A DNA stretch of 64,000 nt from Azohydromonas lata NBRC 102462 (GTDB lineage: Bacteria; Pseudomonadota; Gammaproteobacteria; Burkholderiales; Burkholderiaceae_C), in the NCBI RefSeq assembly GCF_001571085.1, contig NZ_BCTC01000009.1, forward strand, positions 1-64,000, given 5' to 3'. Below the pieces are notes generated by a model. That model was given only the letters and a program-made list of their open reading frames with translations, was not told where the DNA came from and made no database searches. This document shows, one piece after another, positions 46,005 through 60,063 of the stretch. The stretch's first letter is position 1, and each line of letters starts with the position of its first letter. Both the position numbers and the translations under genes were made by a program.

Positions 46005-46160
46005 ACTTCGTCATTCCCGCGGAGGCGGGAATCCAGGCGGCCCCACGCCAGAGCGTAGAGACAACAAAGGATCACCGCGGTTTTGTCCCCGGTACGCCGC
46101 CCCATGAGCTGACGGCCGACTTGGGGACCGCCTGGATTCCCGCCTTCGCGGGAATGACGG
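46005..46160. repeat. Palindromic repeat element, copy A
   Basis: The left arm is ACTTCGTCATTCCCGCGGAG, continuing GCGGGAATCCAGGCGGCCCC. The right arm is its inverse, CGCCTGGATTCCCGCCTTCG and on to GGAATGACG. It lies in the 424-bp gap between imuB and dnaE2, which are usually adjacent. Apart from this element the gap holds no recognisable gene. Confidence 0.8.
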
Positions 46161-46287
46161 ATCGGGGGGCGCTGCGCGTCCGCCTCCGGCGGCCGCTCAC
46201 GGGTTGGCGTGCACTGCGTGTGCGCCCCTGGCTGGCCGTGTCACCACGGTCCCACGCCGACCTTGCCCGGCTCTGACCCTGCCTTCC

Positions 46288-49956
<3,669 letters not shown>

Positions 49957-50169
49957 GGGGAAATATGTTCGAACGGGAATTTTAAGTGGGGAAAAATCTG
50001 GTTTTTCTGAAAATAATTTGCTTTAACTCAAATGTTTCTCGTTTTATTGCGGCAACGGCTGGTTGCGTGGAATAGTTGTCACTCAAATCTTTCGAATGGC
50101 ATTTCGAGGCTGTTGAGTGCGGCATGAATATTTCCGTGGGTCTGTGAAGTGAGAATTACAAGTAAACCA

Positions 50170-50712
50170 ATGAAAACTCCTTTGAAATTCCTGGTTGCCT
50201 TTTTCATCAGCGCATCGTCAATTGCCGTGCAGGCCAGATCGCCCACGGATGAGCCATGCCAGTATTCCGTGAGCAGGCCGATTCCTTTTGCCGCTCCCAC
50301 GGCGCAAGACCGGCTCACGGTTAGCATCGGGCCGGGCCCATGCCATTTGGCCAGGCTGTCCATTACCGTCATGTCCGACCAGGGCAAACTGCTGTACAGC
50401 TACGCGTCACCCTTGTCGCCTCACATCGGCATGGATATCAACCATCCACAGTGGGCCACGGAGGCACGCCGCTTTGCGGACGACACCGTGGCCTATACGC
50501 TGGTCAGGAAAAATGACCGCCCCGTGCCCAAGGCGCGCTCCGTGGCGGAAGAGGGCGACCCGATATTCAAGGTCTCGCTCAATATCTACAAACGCCTCAT
50601 GGCCAGTGGCCAGCCCATGCTTTACCACTCGACCTACTATGAAGGCGGTCAATACGTGGTTTTCGATCCGGAGATTGGCAAGGCGCGCGTGGTGGCTGAA
50701 TCCGGGCTTTGA
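50170..50712 (+). CDS. Small secreted protein of unknown function
   Basis: 180 residues. A signal peptide (MKTPLKFLVAFFISASSIAV, ending QA) is followed by a mature region with two cysteines (EPCQYS, GPCHLA) that may pair. A GTG 7 codons upstream is also possible. The 213 bp before it are clearly AT-rich for this genome, and the gene itself is less GC-rich than its neighbours, which suggests acquired DNA. No domain recognised. Confidence 0.65.
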   Translation: MKTPLKFLVAFFISASSIAVQARSPTDEPCQYSVSRPIPFAAPTAQDRLTVSIGPGPCHLARLSITVMSDQGKLLYSYASPLSPHIGMDINHPQWATEARRFADDTVAYTLVRKNDRPVPKARSVAEEGDPIFKVSLNIYKRLMASGQPMLYHSTYYEGGQYVVFDPEIGKARVVAESGL

Positions 50713-50865
50713 CGAACGAATAAGGCGGACTGTTGGGCCGTGCCATGATTTTCCGGGCGATGCGCAGTGACGTGAAACTGCTGGCGCTGCGCGCGCTGCC
50801 GACCCCGGGCGGCGGCTTCCGGTTGTTCCTGCGCCGGGTGTGAGCCTGGGGCGGCTCTCCGGCGC

Positions 50866-51678
50866 TCAGGCGCCGGGCTGCACCGGGCCGTCCGCCGCCA
50901 GCGGCAGCGCCGCGACCAGGACCCGGCCCAACCCGTGCGGGTGTGCCTGCGCCCACAGCCGTCCGCCGTGCAGCTCGATGACGAGCCGCGCCAGCGACAG
51001 GCTCACGCCCGGCGCCTGGTCGGCACTGTGCAGCAGGTCGTCCTCGGGGCGCGGAGGCTGAAGGCCGTCCTGCGGCAGCCCGCCGGCGTGCTCGGCCACG
51101 GTGGCCATGGCACTGCCGCCGCGGCCGTGCACGGCCAGGCTGATCTGCGCGCCGGCCGAGGGCGCATGGCGCGAGGCCTCCTGCAGCAGCGCCGTGAGCG
51201 CCTGGGCCAGCCGCGGCGCGTCGCCCTCCACCCACATGGCGCTTGGGCCGGCGTCCACGTGCAGCGACTGCACGTGAGCGGACAGCAAGGGCTGGGCCGC
51301 GGCGGCGGCCGCCTCGGCCACGGACTGCAGGCTCAAGCGCTCGCGGTGCAGCGGCAACTGGCCGGCGCGGGCGCGGGCCAGGTCGTCCACCTCGTCCATC
51401 AGCCGCATGAGGTGGCTGAGCTGCCGGTCTATGAGCGGGTTGACCTGCGCGGCCAGCGCGTCCTGGCTGCCCTTGACCCGCTGCAGCAGCGAAAAGCCGC
51501 TGCGCAGCGAGGCCAGCGGGTTGCGCAGCTCGTGGGCCAGAGAGGAAAGGAAACGGGTGCGAAAGCGCCGTTCCTCGTCGAGCTGCGCCAGCGCGGCCTG
51601 CAACTGCTGGTGCACGTCCGGCGGCTGCGCGGCGGGCGCGGCGCAAATGTCTGGGTCGTCGGCCTCGGCTTGATTCAT
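50866..51678 (-). CDS. Histidine-kinase-like protein with eroded ATPase domain
   Basis: 270 residues, no membrane segment. HisKA is well kept: FLSSLAHELRNPLASLRSGF contains the phosphoacceptor His. The ATP-binding half is degenerate: the N-box Asn region reads ALLQEASRHA, the G1 box reads AEHAGGLP without the DxGxG, and the G2 box reads APGVSLSLARLV. It is unlikely to bind ATP normally. It may act as a phosphotransfer or dimerisation partner for another kinase. The start is at MNQAEADDP. No response regulator is adjacent on this strand. Confidence 0.75.
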   Translation of the reverse strand: MNQAEADDPDICAAPAAQPPDVHQQLQAALAQLDEERRFRTRFLSSLAHELRNPLASLRSGFSLLQRVKGSQDALAAQVNPLIDRQLSHLMRLMDEVDDLARARAGQLPLHRERLSLQSVAEAAAAAAQPLLSAHVQSLHVDAGPSAMWVEGDAPRLAQALTALLQEASRHAPSAGAQISLAVHGRGGSAMATVAEHAGGLPQDGLQPPRPEDDLLHSADQAPGVSLSLARLVIELHGGRLWAQAHPHGLGRVLVAALPLAADGPVQPGA

Positions 51679-52149
51679 GTCGGCATCCCGCGGGCGGTGT
51701 CTGTGGTGGTGCGCTGCGCCAGGCTCCTCGTGCAGGTCCTGCGCGCGGCAGCCCATGCGCCAGGACCGCGGGAGGCTAGCACCGGCCAGGCGCATGCCCG
51801 GGCGGGCACGGCGCAGGAATCCGCACGCACCGCCAACTCCCACCGGAAAGCGCGGCGCCATGGCGTGCAGGCTCTTGGGCCATCGGGGCAAAACTCGCGG
51901 CCCCGGTGGGTCAATTCACCCAGCCGCCGCAGCACTGCGCCGCCAAGGCCTTGATTTCATGGGCGCCGGCCGCTGGCACGCCTCCAGCAAGCCGCCATGC
52001 GTCTGTGCCGCAGACGGCAGCACGCCGCTTGGGCGCGGGCCGACGCAGGCAACTTGTGCAAGGAGGTCTGGGCATGGGCCGGTGGCGCCGGGCTGGCGAA
52101 GTGGACGCGCTCGCGGCGCAGGCCCGGCCGCGCAAGGTGTAATGCCGCC
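51679..52149. other. Divergent intergenic region between two kinase genes
   Basis: 471 bp with no recognisable gene. It should hold both promoters. The sequence TGGCACGCCTCCAGCA at 51974-51989 keeps the GG-N10-GC core of sigma-54 promoters, about 160 bp before the rightward kinase, but the -12 TT is absent, so this is weak. Confidence 0.3.
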
Positions 52150-53558
52150 ATGACAGCTCCCGCATTTCTCGCGGCCCTTTGGGCGCCGTTGCGGCTGGCC
52201 GGCCGGCTCAACCTGCTGCACCGCTTCTCGCTGGTGAGCTTCATCGCGGTGGCGCTGGTGAGCGTGGCGCAGGCCGCGCTGCTGGCGCGCTACATCGAGA
52301 GCCAGTTGCTGCGCCACGACGCCGAGCTCAGCCGCCAGCTCGTCCAGAGCATCGTGGACACGCAGGGCGTGCAGGACTATTTCGAGCGCGGCGAGGCGTC
52401 GGGCTCGCGCGCGGGCTTCGAGGAGTTCTTCGGCCACATCGCCGCCATGCCTGACGTGCTGCGCGCCAACGTCTGGGGGCCGGATGCGCGGGTGCTGTGG
52501 TCCAGCGACCCGGCGCTCATCGGCCGGCGCTTCGAGCACAACGACGAGCTGGAGGAGGCGCTGCAGGGCCACACCGTCGTCCACCGCGGCCAGGTCTCCG
52601 GCGACCAGCCCGTGGGCAAGGCCGAGCACGAGCGGCTGGCGCGCACGCAGACCCACTTCGTCGAGAACTACCTGCCCGTCTACCCCAGCGCCATGGACGC
52701 GGGCCCGCCCATCGGCGTGGTGGAGCTGTACCGGCTGCCCAGCAGCCTCAACGCCGTGCTGCGCAGCAGCGCGCTCATGGTGTGGGCCAGCGCCATTGCC
52801 GGCGGCGTGGTGCTGTACCTGTCCACGCTGGGGCTGGTGCGCCGTGCCAGCCGCCTCATGCAGCAGCAGCGCGCGCGCATGGTGGAGGCCGAGGCGCTGG
52901 CGCTGGTGGGGGAGATTGCCGCCTCCGTGGCGCACAGCATCCGCAACCCGCTGGCCTCCATACGCTCCGGCGCGGAGCTGCAGGTGGAATTGGGCGCGGA
53001 GGCGCCGGGCGAGATCGCGCGCGAGACCGTGGCGCACGTGGACCGCATCGAGCACCTGGTGCGCACGCTGCTGAGCTACACCCGCCAGCCCGGCGAGGTG
53101 CAGGGCACGGCCGAGGTGGCGCCGGCGCTGCGCGAGGCGGCCGAGCGCTTCGCTCCGAGCTTCAGCGCGCAGGGCAAGCAGTTCACCTTCGAGGCCGGCG
53201 CCGCGCTGCCGCCGGTGCACGGCGAGGCCGTGGTGCTGGTGCAGCTCGTCAACTCGCTGCTGGCCAATGCGCTGGAGGCCACCGCCGCGGGCGACCGCGT
53301 GGCGCTGCGCGCCTGCACCGAGGGCGATCACGTCGTGGTCGAGGTCACCGACAGCGGCCCCGGCATAGAGGCCCAGCGGCTCGTGGACGTGTTCAAACCC
53401 TTCCACACCAGCAAGCCTCGCGGCCTGGGCATGGGGCTGGCGCTGGTCAAGCGCGCGCTGCAGCGCCTGGGCGGCGACGTGGACATCGACAGCCGTCCCG
53501 GCTGCACGCGGGCACGCATGCGGCTGCGGCGCGCGGACACCGTGCAAGGAGAAACGCC

Positions 53559-53577
<19 letters not shown>
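52150..53577 (+). CDS. NtrB-like membrane sensor histidine kinase
   Basis: 475 residues. TM1 is at about residues 20-45, a periplasmic sensor domain runs to about 205, and TM2 lies at about 210-232. HisKA has the His in IAASVAHSIRNPLASIRSG (His262), and HATPase_c carries LVNSLLANALEA, VTDSGPGIE and GLGMGLALVK. The start at MTAPAFLAAL is just upstream of TM1. Its last 19 bp overlap the start of an NtrC-like regulator gene, its certain partner. The signal is unknown. Confidence 0.9.
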
Positions 53578-54962
<1,385 letters not shown>

Positions 54963-54998
54963 GGAAGCTGCAGGCCCCAGGCGCAGCCGTCCGCCCAC

Positions 54999-55026
54999 AA
55001 AAAAAGGCCGGCGAAACCGCCGGCCT
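54999..55026 (-). terminator. Rho-independent terminator of mucD/degP
   Basis: A perfect 9-bp stem (AGGCCGGCG / CGCCGGCCT) with an AAAC loop is followed on the minus strand by seven T residues. It lies between convergent genes and best serves the leftward protease gene. Confidence 0.85.
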
Positions 55027-55067
55027 CAAAGTGCCGCCGCCCTGGAAGGTGGCGGCGGGGGAAGGAA

Positions 55068-56597
55068 TCAGCCTATGCGCACGGGCACGAAGATGCGGCT
55101 GTCGCCGCGCTGTATGAGCAGCGCCACCGACTTGTCGGACTTGGCCACGGCCTCGCGCACCTGCTCCACGCTCTTGACCGGCGTGCCGTTGATGGCCACC
55201 AGCACGTCGCCGGGCTGCACGCCGGCGCGCGCCGACGGGCCGGAGGACTGCTCCACCACCAGCCCGTTGGTGACGCCGCTGCCGCGCAGCTCCTGCGGCT
55301 GCAGCGGGCGCAGCGCCAGGCCCAATTTCGCCTGCTGGCCGGGGGCGGCCTGCTCGGCCTCGGCCACCTTGGCCGGCTTCTCGGCGGCGTCGCCGAGCTT
55401 GGCGCTGATCTCCTCGCGCTTGCCGTGGCGCCACACCTCCAGCGCCACCTTCTCGCCCGGGCGGGACTGGCCGATGACGGCGGGCAGGTCGCCGGAGGAG
55501 ACGATGGCCTGGCCGTCCACCTTGCGGATGACGTCGCCCACCTGCAGCCCCGCCTTGTCGGCCGGGCCGCCGGGGTCCACGCTGGCCACCAGGGCGCCTT
55601 CGGGGCGGTCGAGCTTGAAGGAGTCGGCCAGGCTCTGGTTGACCTCCTGGATCGCCACGCCCAAGCGCGCGTGGCTGGCCTTGCCGGTGGCCACGATCTG
55701 CTCCTTGACCTTGGTGGCCAGCTCTATGGGGATGGCGAAGGACAGGCCCATGTAGCCGCCGGAGCGGCTGTAGATCTGCGAGTTGATGCCCACCACCTCG
55801 CCGCGCGCGTTGAAGAGGGGCCCGCCGGAGTTGCCGGGGTTGATGGCCACGTCGGTCTGGATGAAGGGCACGTAGCCGTCGTCCGGCAGCGAGCGGCCCT
55901 TGGCGCTGACCACGCCCACGGTGACGCTGTTCTCGAAGCCGAAGGGCGAGCCCATGGCCGCCACCCATTCGCCCGGGCGCAGCTCGCGCGTGCTGCCCAG
56001 CGGGACGACGGGCAGATCCTTGGCGTTGATCCTGATGACGGCGACGTCGGTCTTGGGGTCCTCGCCCAGCACCTTGGCCTGGAACTCGCGCCGGTCGGTG
56101 AGCTTGACCGTCACTTCCTTGGCGCCGTGGACGACGTGGGCGTTGGTGAGGATGACGCCGTCGGCGCTGACGATGAAACCGGAGCCCTGACCGCGCATGG
56201 GCTGCTGCTGGGCGCGCGGGTTGGGCGCGGCGAAGCCCGGCGGGCCGAAGCGGCGGAAAAACTCGTAGAAGGGATCGTTCGGGCTCATGCCCGGGGGCAT
56301 GGCGCCCTGCGGCGCGGCGGCCTGGTCTTCGTCCTCGTCGTTGCTGGCCGAGCGCATGCCGGTGACGGTGATGTTGACGACGGCGGCGCCGTGGCGCTCG
56401 GCGATCTGCGAGAAGTCCGGCGCGCCGGTGACGGGCGCGATGGGCGCGGCGGCCACAGCCGCGGTGGGAGCGGTGTTGGCGGGGATGGCCGCCCCCGCAT
56501 GGTGGCTGCTGATGAAGGTGGCGCCGGCGCCGCCGATCACGCCGGCCGCCAGCAGCGACAGCGTCAGCCGGGCAGGGGAGAGGGAAACGGTGCTCAT
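55068..56597 (-). CDS. mucD: Periplasmic serine protease DegP/MucD
   Basis: 509 residues. A signal anchor is followed by a trypsin-like domain with the triad His154 (LTNAHVV), Asp184 (KTDVAVI) and Ser257 (NPGNSGGPL), then PDZ1 (about 290-385) and PDZ2 (about 415-505). It degrades or refolds misfolded envelope proteins. The ATG at 56597 has GAGGAG at the right distance; an upstream in-frame ATG at 56633 has none. A heptanucleotide tandem repeat and a palindromic element lie in the upstream region. It is usually under envelope-stress control; no sigma-E site was recognised. Confidence 0.94.
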   Translation of the reverse strand: MSTVSLSPARLTLSLLAAGVIGGAGATFISSHHAGAAIPANTAPTAAVAAAPIAPVTGAPDFSQIAERHGAAVVNITVTGMRSASNDEDEDQAAAPQGAMPPGMSPNDPFYEFFRRFGPPGFAAPNPRAQQQPMRGQGSGFIVSADGVILTNAHVVHGAKEVTVKLTDRREFQAKVLGEDPKTDVAVIRINAKDLPVVPLGSTRELRPGEWVAAMGSPFGFENSVTVGVVSAKGRSLPDDGYVPFIQTDVAINPGNSGGPLFNARGEVVGINSQIYSRSGGYMGLSFAIPIELATKVKEQIVATGKASHARLGVAIQEVNQSLADSFKLDRPEGALVASVDPGGPADKAGLQVGDVIRKVDGQAIVSSGDLPAVIGQSRPGEKVALEVWRHGKREEISAKLGDAAEKPAKVAEAEQAAPGQQAKLGLALRPLQPQELRGSGVTNGLVVEQSSGPSARAGVQPGDVLVAINGTPVKSVEQVREAVAKSDKSVALLIQRGDSRIFVPVRIG

Positions 56598-56749
56598 GGA
56601 TCGCACTCCTCGAACAGGTTTGTCGTTTGACATGCAACCAATGTGCAGCAGGGCGCTTAGGTGGTACTTAAGTTCTGATGATGGGTTTTGAGGGTGGGCT
56701 GAAAGGAGATGGCGCGCGCTCGCGCCGCATTGCAGCCAGGGAAAACTGA

Positions 56750-56817
56750 GCCGCAAGCCGCAAGCCGCAAGCCGCAAGCCGCAAGCCGCAAGCCGCAAGC
56801 CGCAAGCCGCAAGCCGC
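56750..56817. repeat. Heptanucleotide tandem repeat (GCCGCAA)9.7 upstream of mucD
   Basis: Nine exact copies of GCCGCAA plus a partial GCCGC. It starts 153 bp upstream of the mucD ATG. A 7-bp unit is prone to slippage and would alter promoter spacing or geometry. Confidence 0.95.
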
Positions 56818-56824
56818 GCCCACT

Positions 56825-56972
56825 ACTTCGTCATCCCCGCGTAGGCGGGGACCCAGGCGGTCCCCAAGCTGGCCGTGAGAACAGGTGTTGGTGCACCACG
56901 GGGCAAAACCCTGCGTTCCTGCGCTCTGGTGTGGGGCCGCCTGGATTCCCGCCTTTGCGGGAATGACGAAGT
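56825..56972. repeat. Palindromic repeat element, copy C
   Basis: The left end ACTTCGTCATCCCCGCGTAG is inverted at the right end as CTTTGCGGGAATGACGAAGT. The inner right flank CTCTGGTGTGGGGCCGCCTG corresponds to the shared inner sequence of copies A and B in opposite orientation. It follows the heptanucleotide repeat after 7 bp. The rest of the 447-bp gap holds no gene. Confidence 0.9.
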
Positions 56973-57044
56973 GGAAGGCGAGCCCCTTTGGCTCACGTGA
57001 TGCATGAAGACGTCAACGACCCCCGACATTGCTTCGTCTGCCCT

Positions 57045-58379
57045 TCACCCCCTCGCCCTGAACTCCACCTCCACCCGCAGCCCGCCCAGCCGCTGCGACT
57101 GCCCAAGCCGCAGCGCCGCCCCATGCAGCTCGGCAATCGCCTTGACGATGGCCAGCCCCAGGCCGCTGCCCGGCGCCTCGGTGCCGGGCACGCGGTGAAA
57201 GCGGTCGAGCACGCGCTCGCGCTCCTCCTCGGCAATGCCCGGGCCGCTGTCCTCCACGGCCAGCAGCAGCGACGCGCCCTCGCGGCGCACCGTGAGGTCC
57301 ACCGTGCCGCCTTCGGGCGAGTACTTCAGCGCGTTGTCCAGCAGGTTGCGCATGAGGATGCGCAGCGCCTCGGCGTGGCCGTCCACCTCGCCCGCGTCGG
57401 CCTGGGGCACGCCCAAATCCATGCCGCGCGCCTGCGCGGCGGGCATGGCGTCGGCCACGGCCATGCGCGCCACTTCGGCCAGCGCCACGGGCTGCGCCGG
57501 CACGGCAGCCGCTCCGGCCTGGTGGCGGGCCAGCACCAGAAGCTGCTCCACCAGCCGCGTGGCGCGGTCTATGCCGGCGTTCAGCCGCTGCGCGGCACGC
57601 TCGCGCGCGGCATCGTCGCCCGCACGCTGCAGGCCCTGCACCTGCAGCTTGAGCGCGGCCAGCGGCGAGCGCAGCTCGTGCGCCGCGTCGGCCACGAAGC
57701 TCTTCTGCGCCTCGAATGCCTGCCGCACGCGCGCAAACAGCAAGTTCAGCTCGTTGACCAGGGGACGAATTTCGTCGGGCAAATCATGCGCGCCGACCTC
57801 GCTCAAGTCGTCGGCCTGACGCGCGGCCACCTGGCGGCGCACGCGCTGCACGGGCGCCAGCGAGCTGCTGACCACGGCCCAAGCCACCAGCATGAGCAGC
57901 GGCGCCAGCACCACGATGGGCGCCACGGTGCGCAGTGCCAGGTTGCGCGCCATCTCGCGGCGCACGGCCATGTCCTGCGCCACCTGCACCACCTGCGAGC
58001 GCGTCTGCAGCGAGAAGACGCGGTAGATCGTGCCCTGCGCCTTCACGTCGGAAAATCCCAGCACGGCGCGCTGCGGCAGCGCGGCGCGGCGGGCGGACTG
58101 GAAGACGCGCAGCCCGTCGGCCGTCCACACCTGCACCATGAACTCGAAGTTCTCGGCCTCGTCCACGTCCACGTCCGGCGGCAGCGCGCCGCGCGCCGTC
58201 AGCCCCGGACGCAGCGCCAGGGCCGTCTGCTGCATGTGGTAGTCGAAGATCTGGTCGGCCTCGGCGCGCGCCGTGCCGTAGGCCACCACGCCTTGCGCCA
58301 GTGCCGACACCACGATGGCCACCAGCAGCAGCCCCAGCAGCCGCGTGCGCAGGGAATGCTGCAAGGAAGACGCCCGCAT
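57045..58379 (-). CDS. QseC-like sensor histidine kinase
   Basis: 444 residues. TM1 is at about 12-32, a periplasmic domain runs to about 150, TM2 at about 155-175, then HAMP-like and HisKA regions with the His in FVADAAHELRSPLAALKLQ. HATPase_c has NLLDNALKYSPEGG, VEDSGPGI and GSGLGLAIVKA. The order with the OmpR-type regulator just upstream (14 bp) is that of QseBC/TctDE pairs. The start at MRASSLQHSLRTRLL sits right before TM1. The ligand is unknown. Confidence 0.92.
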   Translation of the reverse strand: MRASSLQHSLRTRLLGLLLVAIVVSALAQGVVAYGTARAEADQIFDYHMQQTALALRPGLTARGALPPDVDVDEAENFEFMVQVWTADGLRVFQSARRAALPQRAVLGFSDVKAQGTIYRVFSLQTRSQVVQVAQDMAVRREMARNLALRTVAPIVVLAPLLMLVAWAVVSSSLAPVQRVRRQVAARQADDLSEVGAHDLPDEIRPLVNELNLLFARVRQAFEAQKSFVADAAHELRSPLAALKLQVQGLQRAGDDAARERAAQRLNAGIDRATRLVEQLLVLARHQAGAAAVPAQPVALAEVARMAVADAMPAAQARGMDLGVPQADAGEVDGHAEALRILMRNLLDNALKYSPEGGTVDLTVRREGASLLLAVEDSGPGIAEEERERVLDRFHRVPGTEAPGSGLGLAIVKAIAELHGAALRLGQSQRLGGLRVEVEFRARG

Positions 58380-58393
58380 GGCCGCAGCCTCCT

Positions 58394-59053
58394 TCACGCC
58401 TTGGGCACCATGTAGCCCAGGCCGCGCACGTTCAGGATGAGCTCCGCGCCCAGCTTCTTGCGCAGGCCGTGGATGTAGACCTCCACGGCGTTGGAACTCA
58501 CGCCGTCCTTCCAGCCGTAGAGCTTTTCCTCCAGTTGCGTGCGCGACAGCACCATGCCCGGGCGCGCGATCAGCGGCTCCAGCACGGCCCATTCGCGCGC
58601 GGACAGCACCACCGGCTGCCCGCCCACCGTGGCCTCGCGCGTGGCCGGGTCGAGCGCCACGCCCAGGTGCTCGTACACGGGCTCGGCGCGGCCTGCGGCG
58701 CGGCGCAGCAGGGCGCGTATGCGCGCGAGCATCTCGTCGAGGTCGTAGGGCTTGAGCAGGTAGTCGTCGGCGCCCGCATCCAGGCCCTCGATGCGCTGGG
58801 CCACGGCGTCGCGCGCGGTGGTGATCAGGACGGGCGTGCGGTCCTTGCGGGCGCGCATGCCGCGCAGCACCTCCAGGCCGTCGCGCCGCGGCAGGCCCAG
58901 GTCCAGCAGCACCAGGTCGTAGGTTTGGGTGCGCAGCGCCGTTTCGGCCATCTCGCCGTCCTTGACCCAGTCCACGGCGTAGTGCTCGGCGCGCAGCAGG
59001 TCCAGCACGGCCTCGCCGATCATCGTGTCGTCTTCCACCAGCAGCAGGCGCAT
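58394..59053 (-). CDS. OmpR-family response regulator, QseB-like
   Basis: 219 residues. The receiver has Asp residues in MRLLLVEDDTMIGE and LVLLDLGLPRRDG (phosphorylated Asp) and the Lys in LLKPYDLDE. A C-terminal winged helix follows (LSAREWAVLEPLIARPGMVL, then EVYIHGLRKKLG). It is the first gene of a two-gene operon with the QseC-like kinase 14 bp downstream, and binds DNA after phosphorylation. Confidence 0.94.
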   Translation of the reverse strand: MRLLLVEDDTMIGEAVLDLLRAEHYAVDWVKDGEMAETALRTQTYDLVLLDLGLPRRDGLEVLRGMRARKDRTPVLITTARDAVAQRIEGLDAGADDYLLKPYDLDEMLARIRALLRRAAGRAEPVYEHLGVALDPATREATVGGQPVVLSAREWAVLEPLIARPGMVLSRTQLEEKLYGWKDGVSSNAVEVYIHGLRKKLGAELILNVRGLGYMVPKA

Positions 59054-59138
59054 CTCTACAAGGTCTCCGTTCAGCGAATCAACGCATCAGCGCCTGAGCG
59101 CTTGAGCAAACCACGGCCGCAAGTGTGCCCGGCGGGCC

Positions 59139-59870
59139 TCAGGCCCAGTCGTCGCCGCCGTCATCGAATTCGCCCCCGTCGCCCAGCATGTCGCCGCCGA
59201 GCAGGGAGCCGCCGCTGGCGAGCGGATCGTTGGCCGGGTCCAGGAAGTCGTTGCCGCTGATGGCGTCCAGCGGCGCCTGCATGTCGCCGGACAGCAGCCC
59301 GGCGCTGCCGCCCTGGTCCAGCAGGCCGTTGGAGGCCTGGCCGCCACCGTGGCTGTGGAACAGCGAGTCCAGCCCGTGAAAGAGCAGGCTGCCGCCCAAC
59401 ACGCCGGCACCCACGGCCGCGGCGTTGCGCAGGAAACCGCCCGCGGCAGAAGGTGCGGCGCTGGTGGATACGCCCTGGCCGTAACCCGGGAGATTGCCCA
59501 GGGCCGGCCCGGTATTCACCCCGGGCTGCCAGCCGCCGGATGGCGCCGCGGACGGGCGCTGCGGCGCCTGGACCGCGGAAGGCACGGGCTGCGAGGGCTC
59601 GTAGCCCGCACTGGCCTGGTAGGGGTTGTGCGGCTGGGCTGGGTCCTGCGCTTGTGAGCGGGCCTGGCGCAGTTGTTCCAGCTCGGCCTGGGCGCGCTCC
59701 AGCGCGAGCTCCAGCATGAGGGTGCGCTGCATCAGCAGGTAGGGCGCGTCGGGGCGCACCTTCAGCAGCGCAGCCAGCTCCAGGGCGGCGTCCTCGTCCT
59801 GCGGCGCCTCGGCCTGGCGGGCCAGCCGCGTGACCAGACGCGCGACGCGAAGTTTTTCCTCTGCATTCAT
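59139..59870 (-). CDS. DUF2076-family protein
   Basis: 243 residues. An N-terminal helical part (EEKLRVARLVTRLARQAEAP to ELEQLRQAR) is followed by a Pro/Gln-rich linker, a Gly-rich hydrophobic stretch (GGFLRNAAAVGAGVLGGSLL) and an acidic end (GGEFDDGGDDWA). These match DUF2076 proteins, which are common in proteobacteria and of unknown function. An AGGAGA ribosome site supports the start. It is divergent from the RsbR operon with 193 bp between. Confidence 0.8.
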   Translation of the reverse strand: MNAEEKLRVARLVTRLARQAEAPQDEDAALELAALLKVRPDAPYLLMQRTLMLELALERAQAELEQLRQARSQAQDPAQPHNPYQASAGYEPSQPVPSAVQAPQRPSAAPSGGWQPGVNTGPALGNLPGYGQGVSTSAAPSAAGGFLRNAAAVGAGVLGGSLLFHGLDSLFHSHGGGQASNGLLDQGGSAGLLSGDMQAPLDAISGNDFLDPANDPLASGGSLLGGDMLGDGGEFDDGGDDWA

Positions 59871-59994
59871 GAAAAGGTCTCCTGGTGGTGATTGCGCCGG
59901 AGGCGCCGCCGGTGCGGCGGCAAGGCGTCAGCGTGGTCCAATTTAGGGAGCAACCCTTAGGCCCTGCTGAATCCCGGTGTGTCTCCAACGCATG

Positions 59995-60026
59995 CAATCC
60001 CCCTGGGGAGGGACGCCAATCCCCCT
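59995..60026. promoter_or_regulatory. Direct repeat upstream of rsbR
   Basis: CAATCCCCCT occurs at 59995-60004 and again at 60017-60026. The start-to-start distance is 22 bp, about two helical turns, so both copies face the same side of DNA. The second copy ends 37 bp before the rsbR ATG. It is a candidate binding site for an activator or repressor. Confidence 0.4.
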
Positions 60027-60063
60027 ATCATGTCCTTGATAACCCTAGAGGAGAGGTTCACCC

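Noticed and set aside
56750-56817. CRISPR-like array
   Set aside because: The units are 7 bp with no spacers, so it is a simple tandem repeat. The same holds for the 6-bp array in dnaE2. No cas genes are present.
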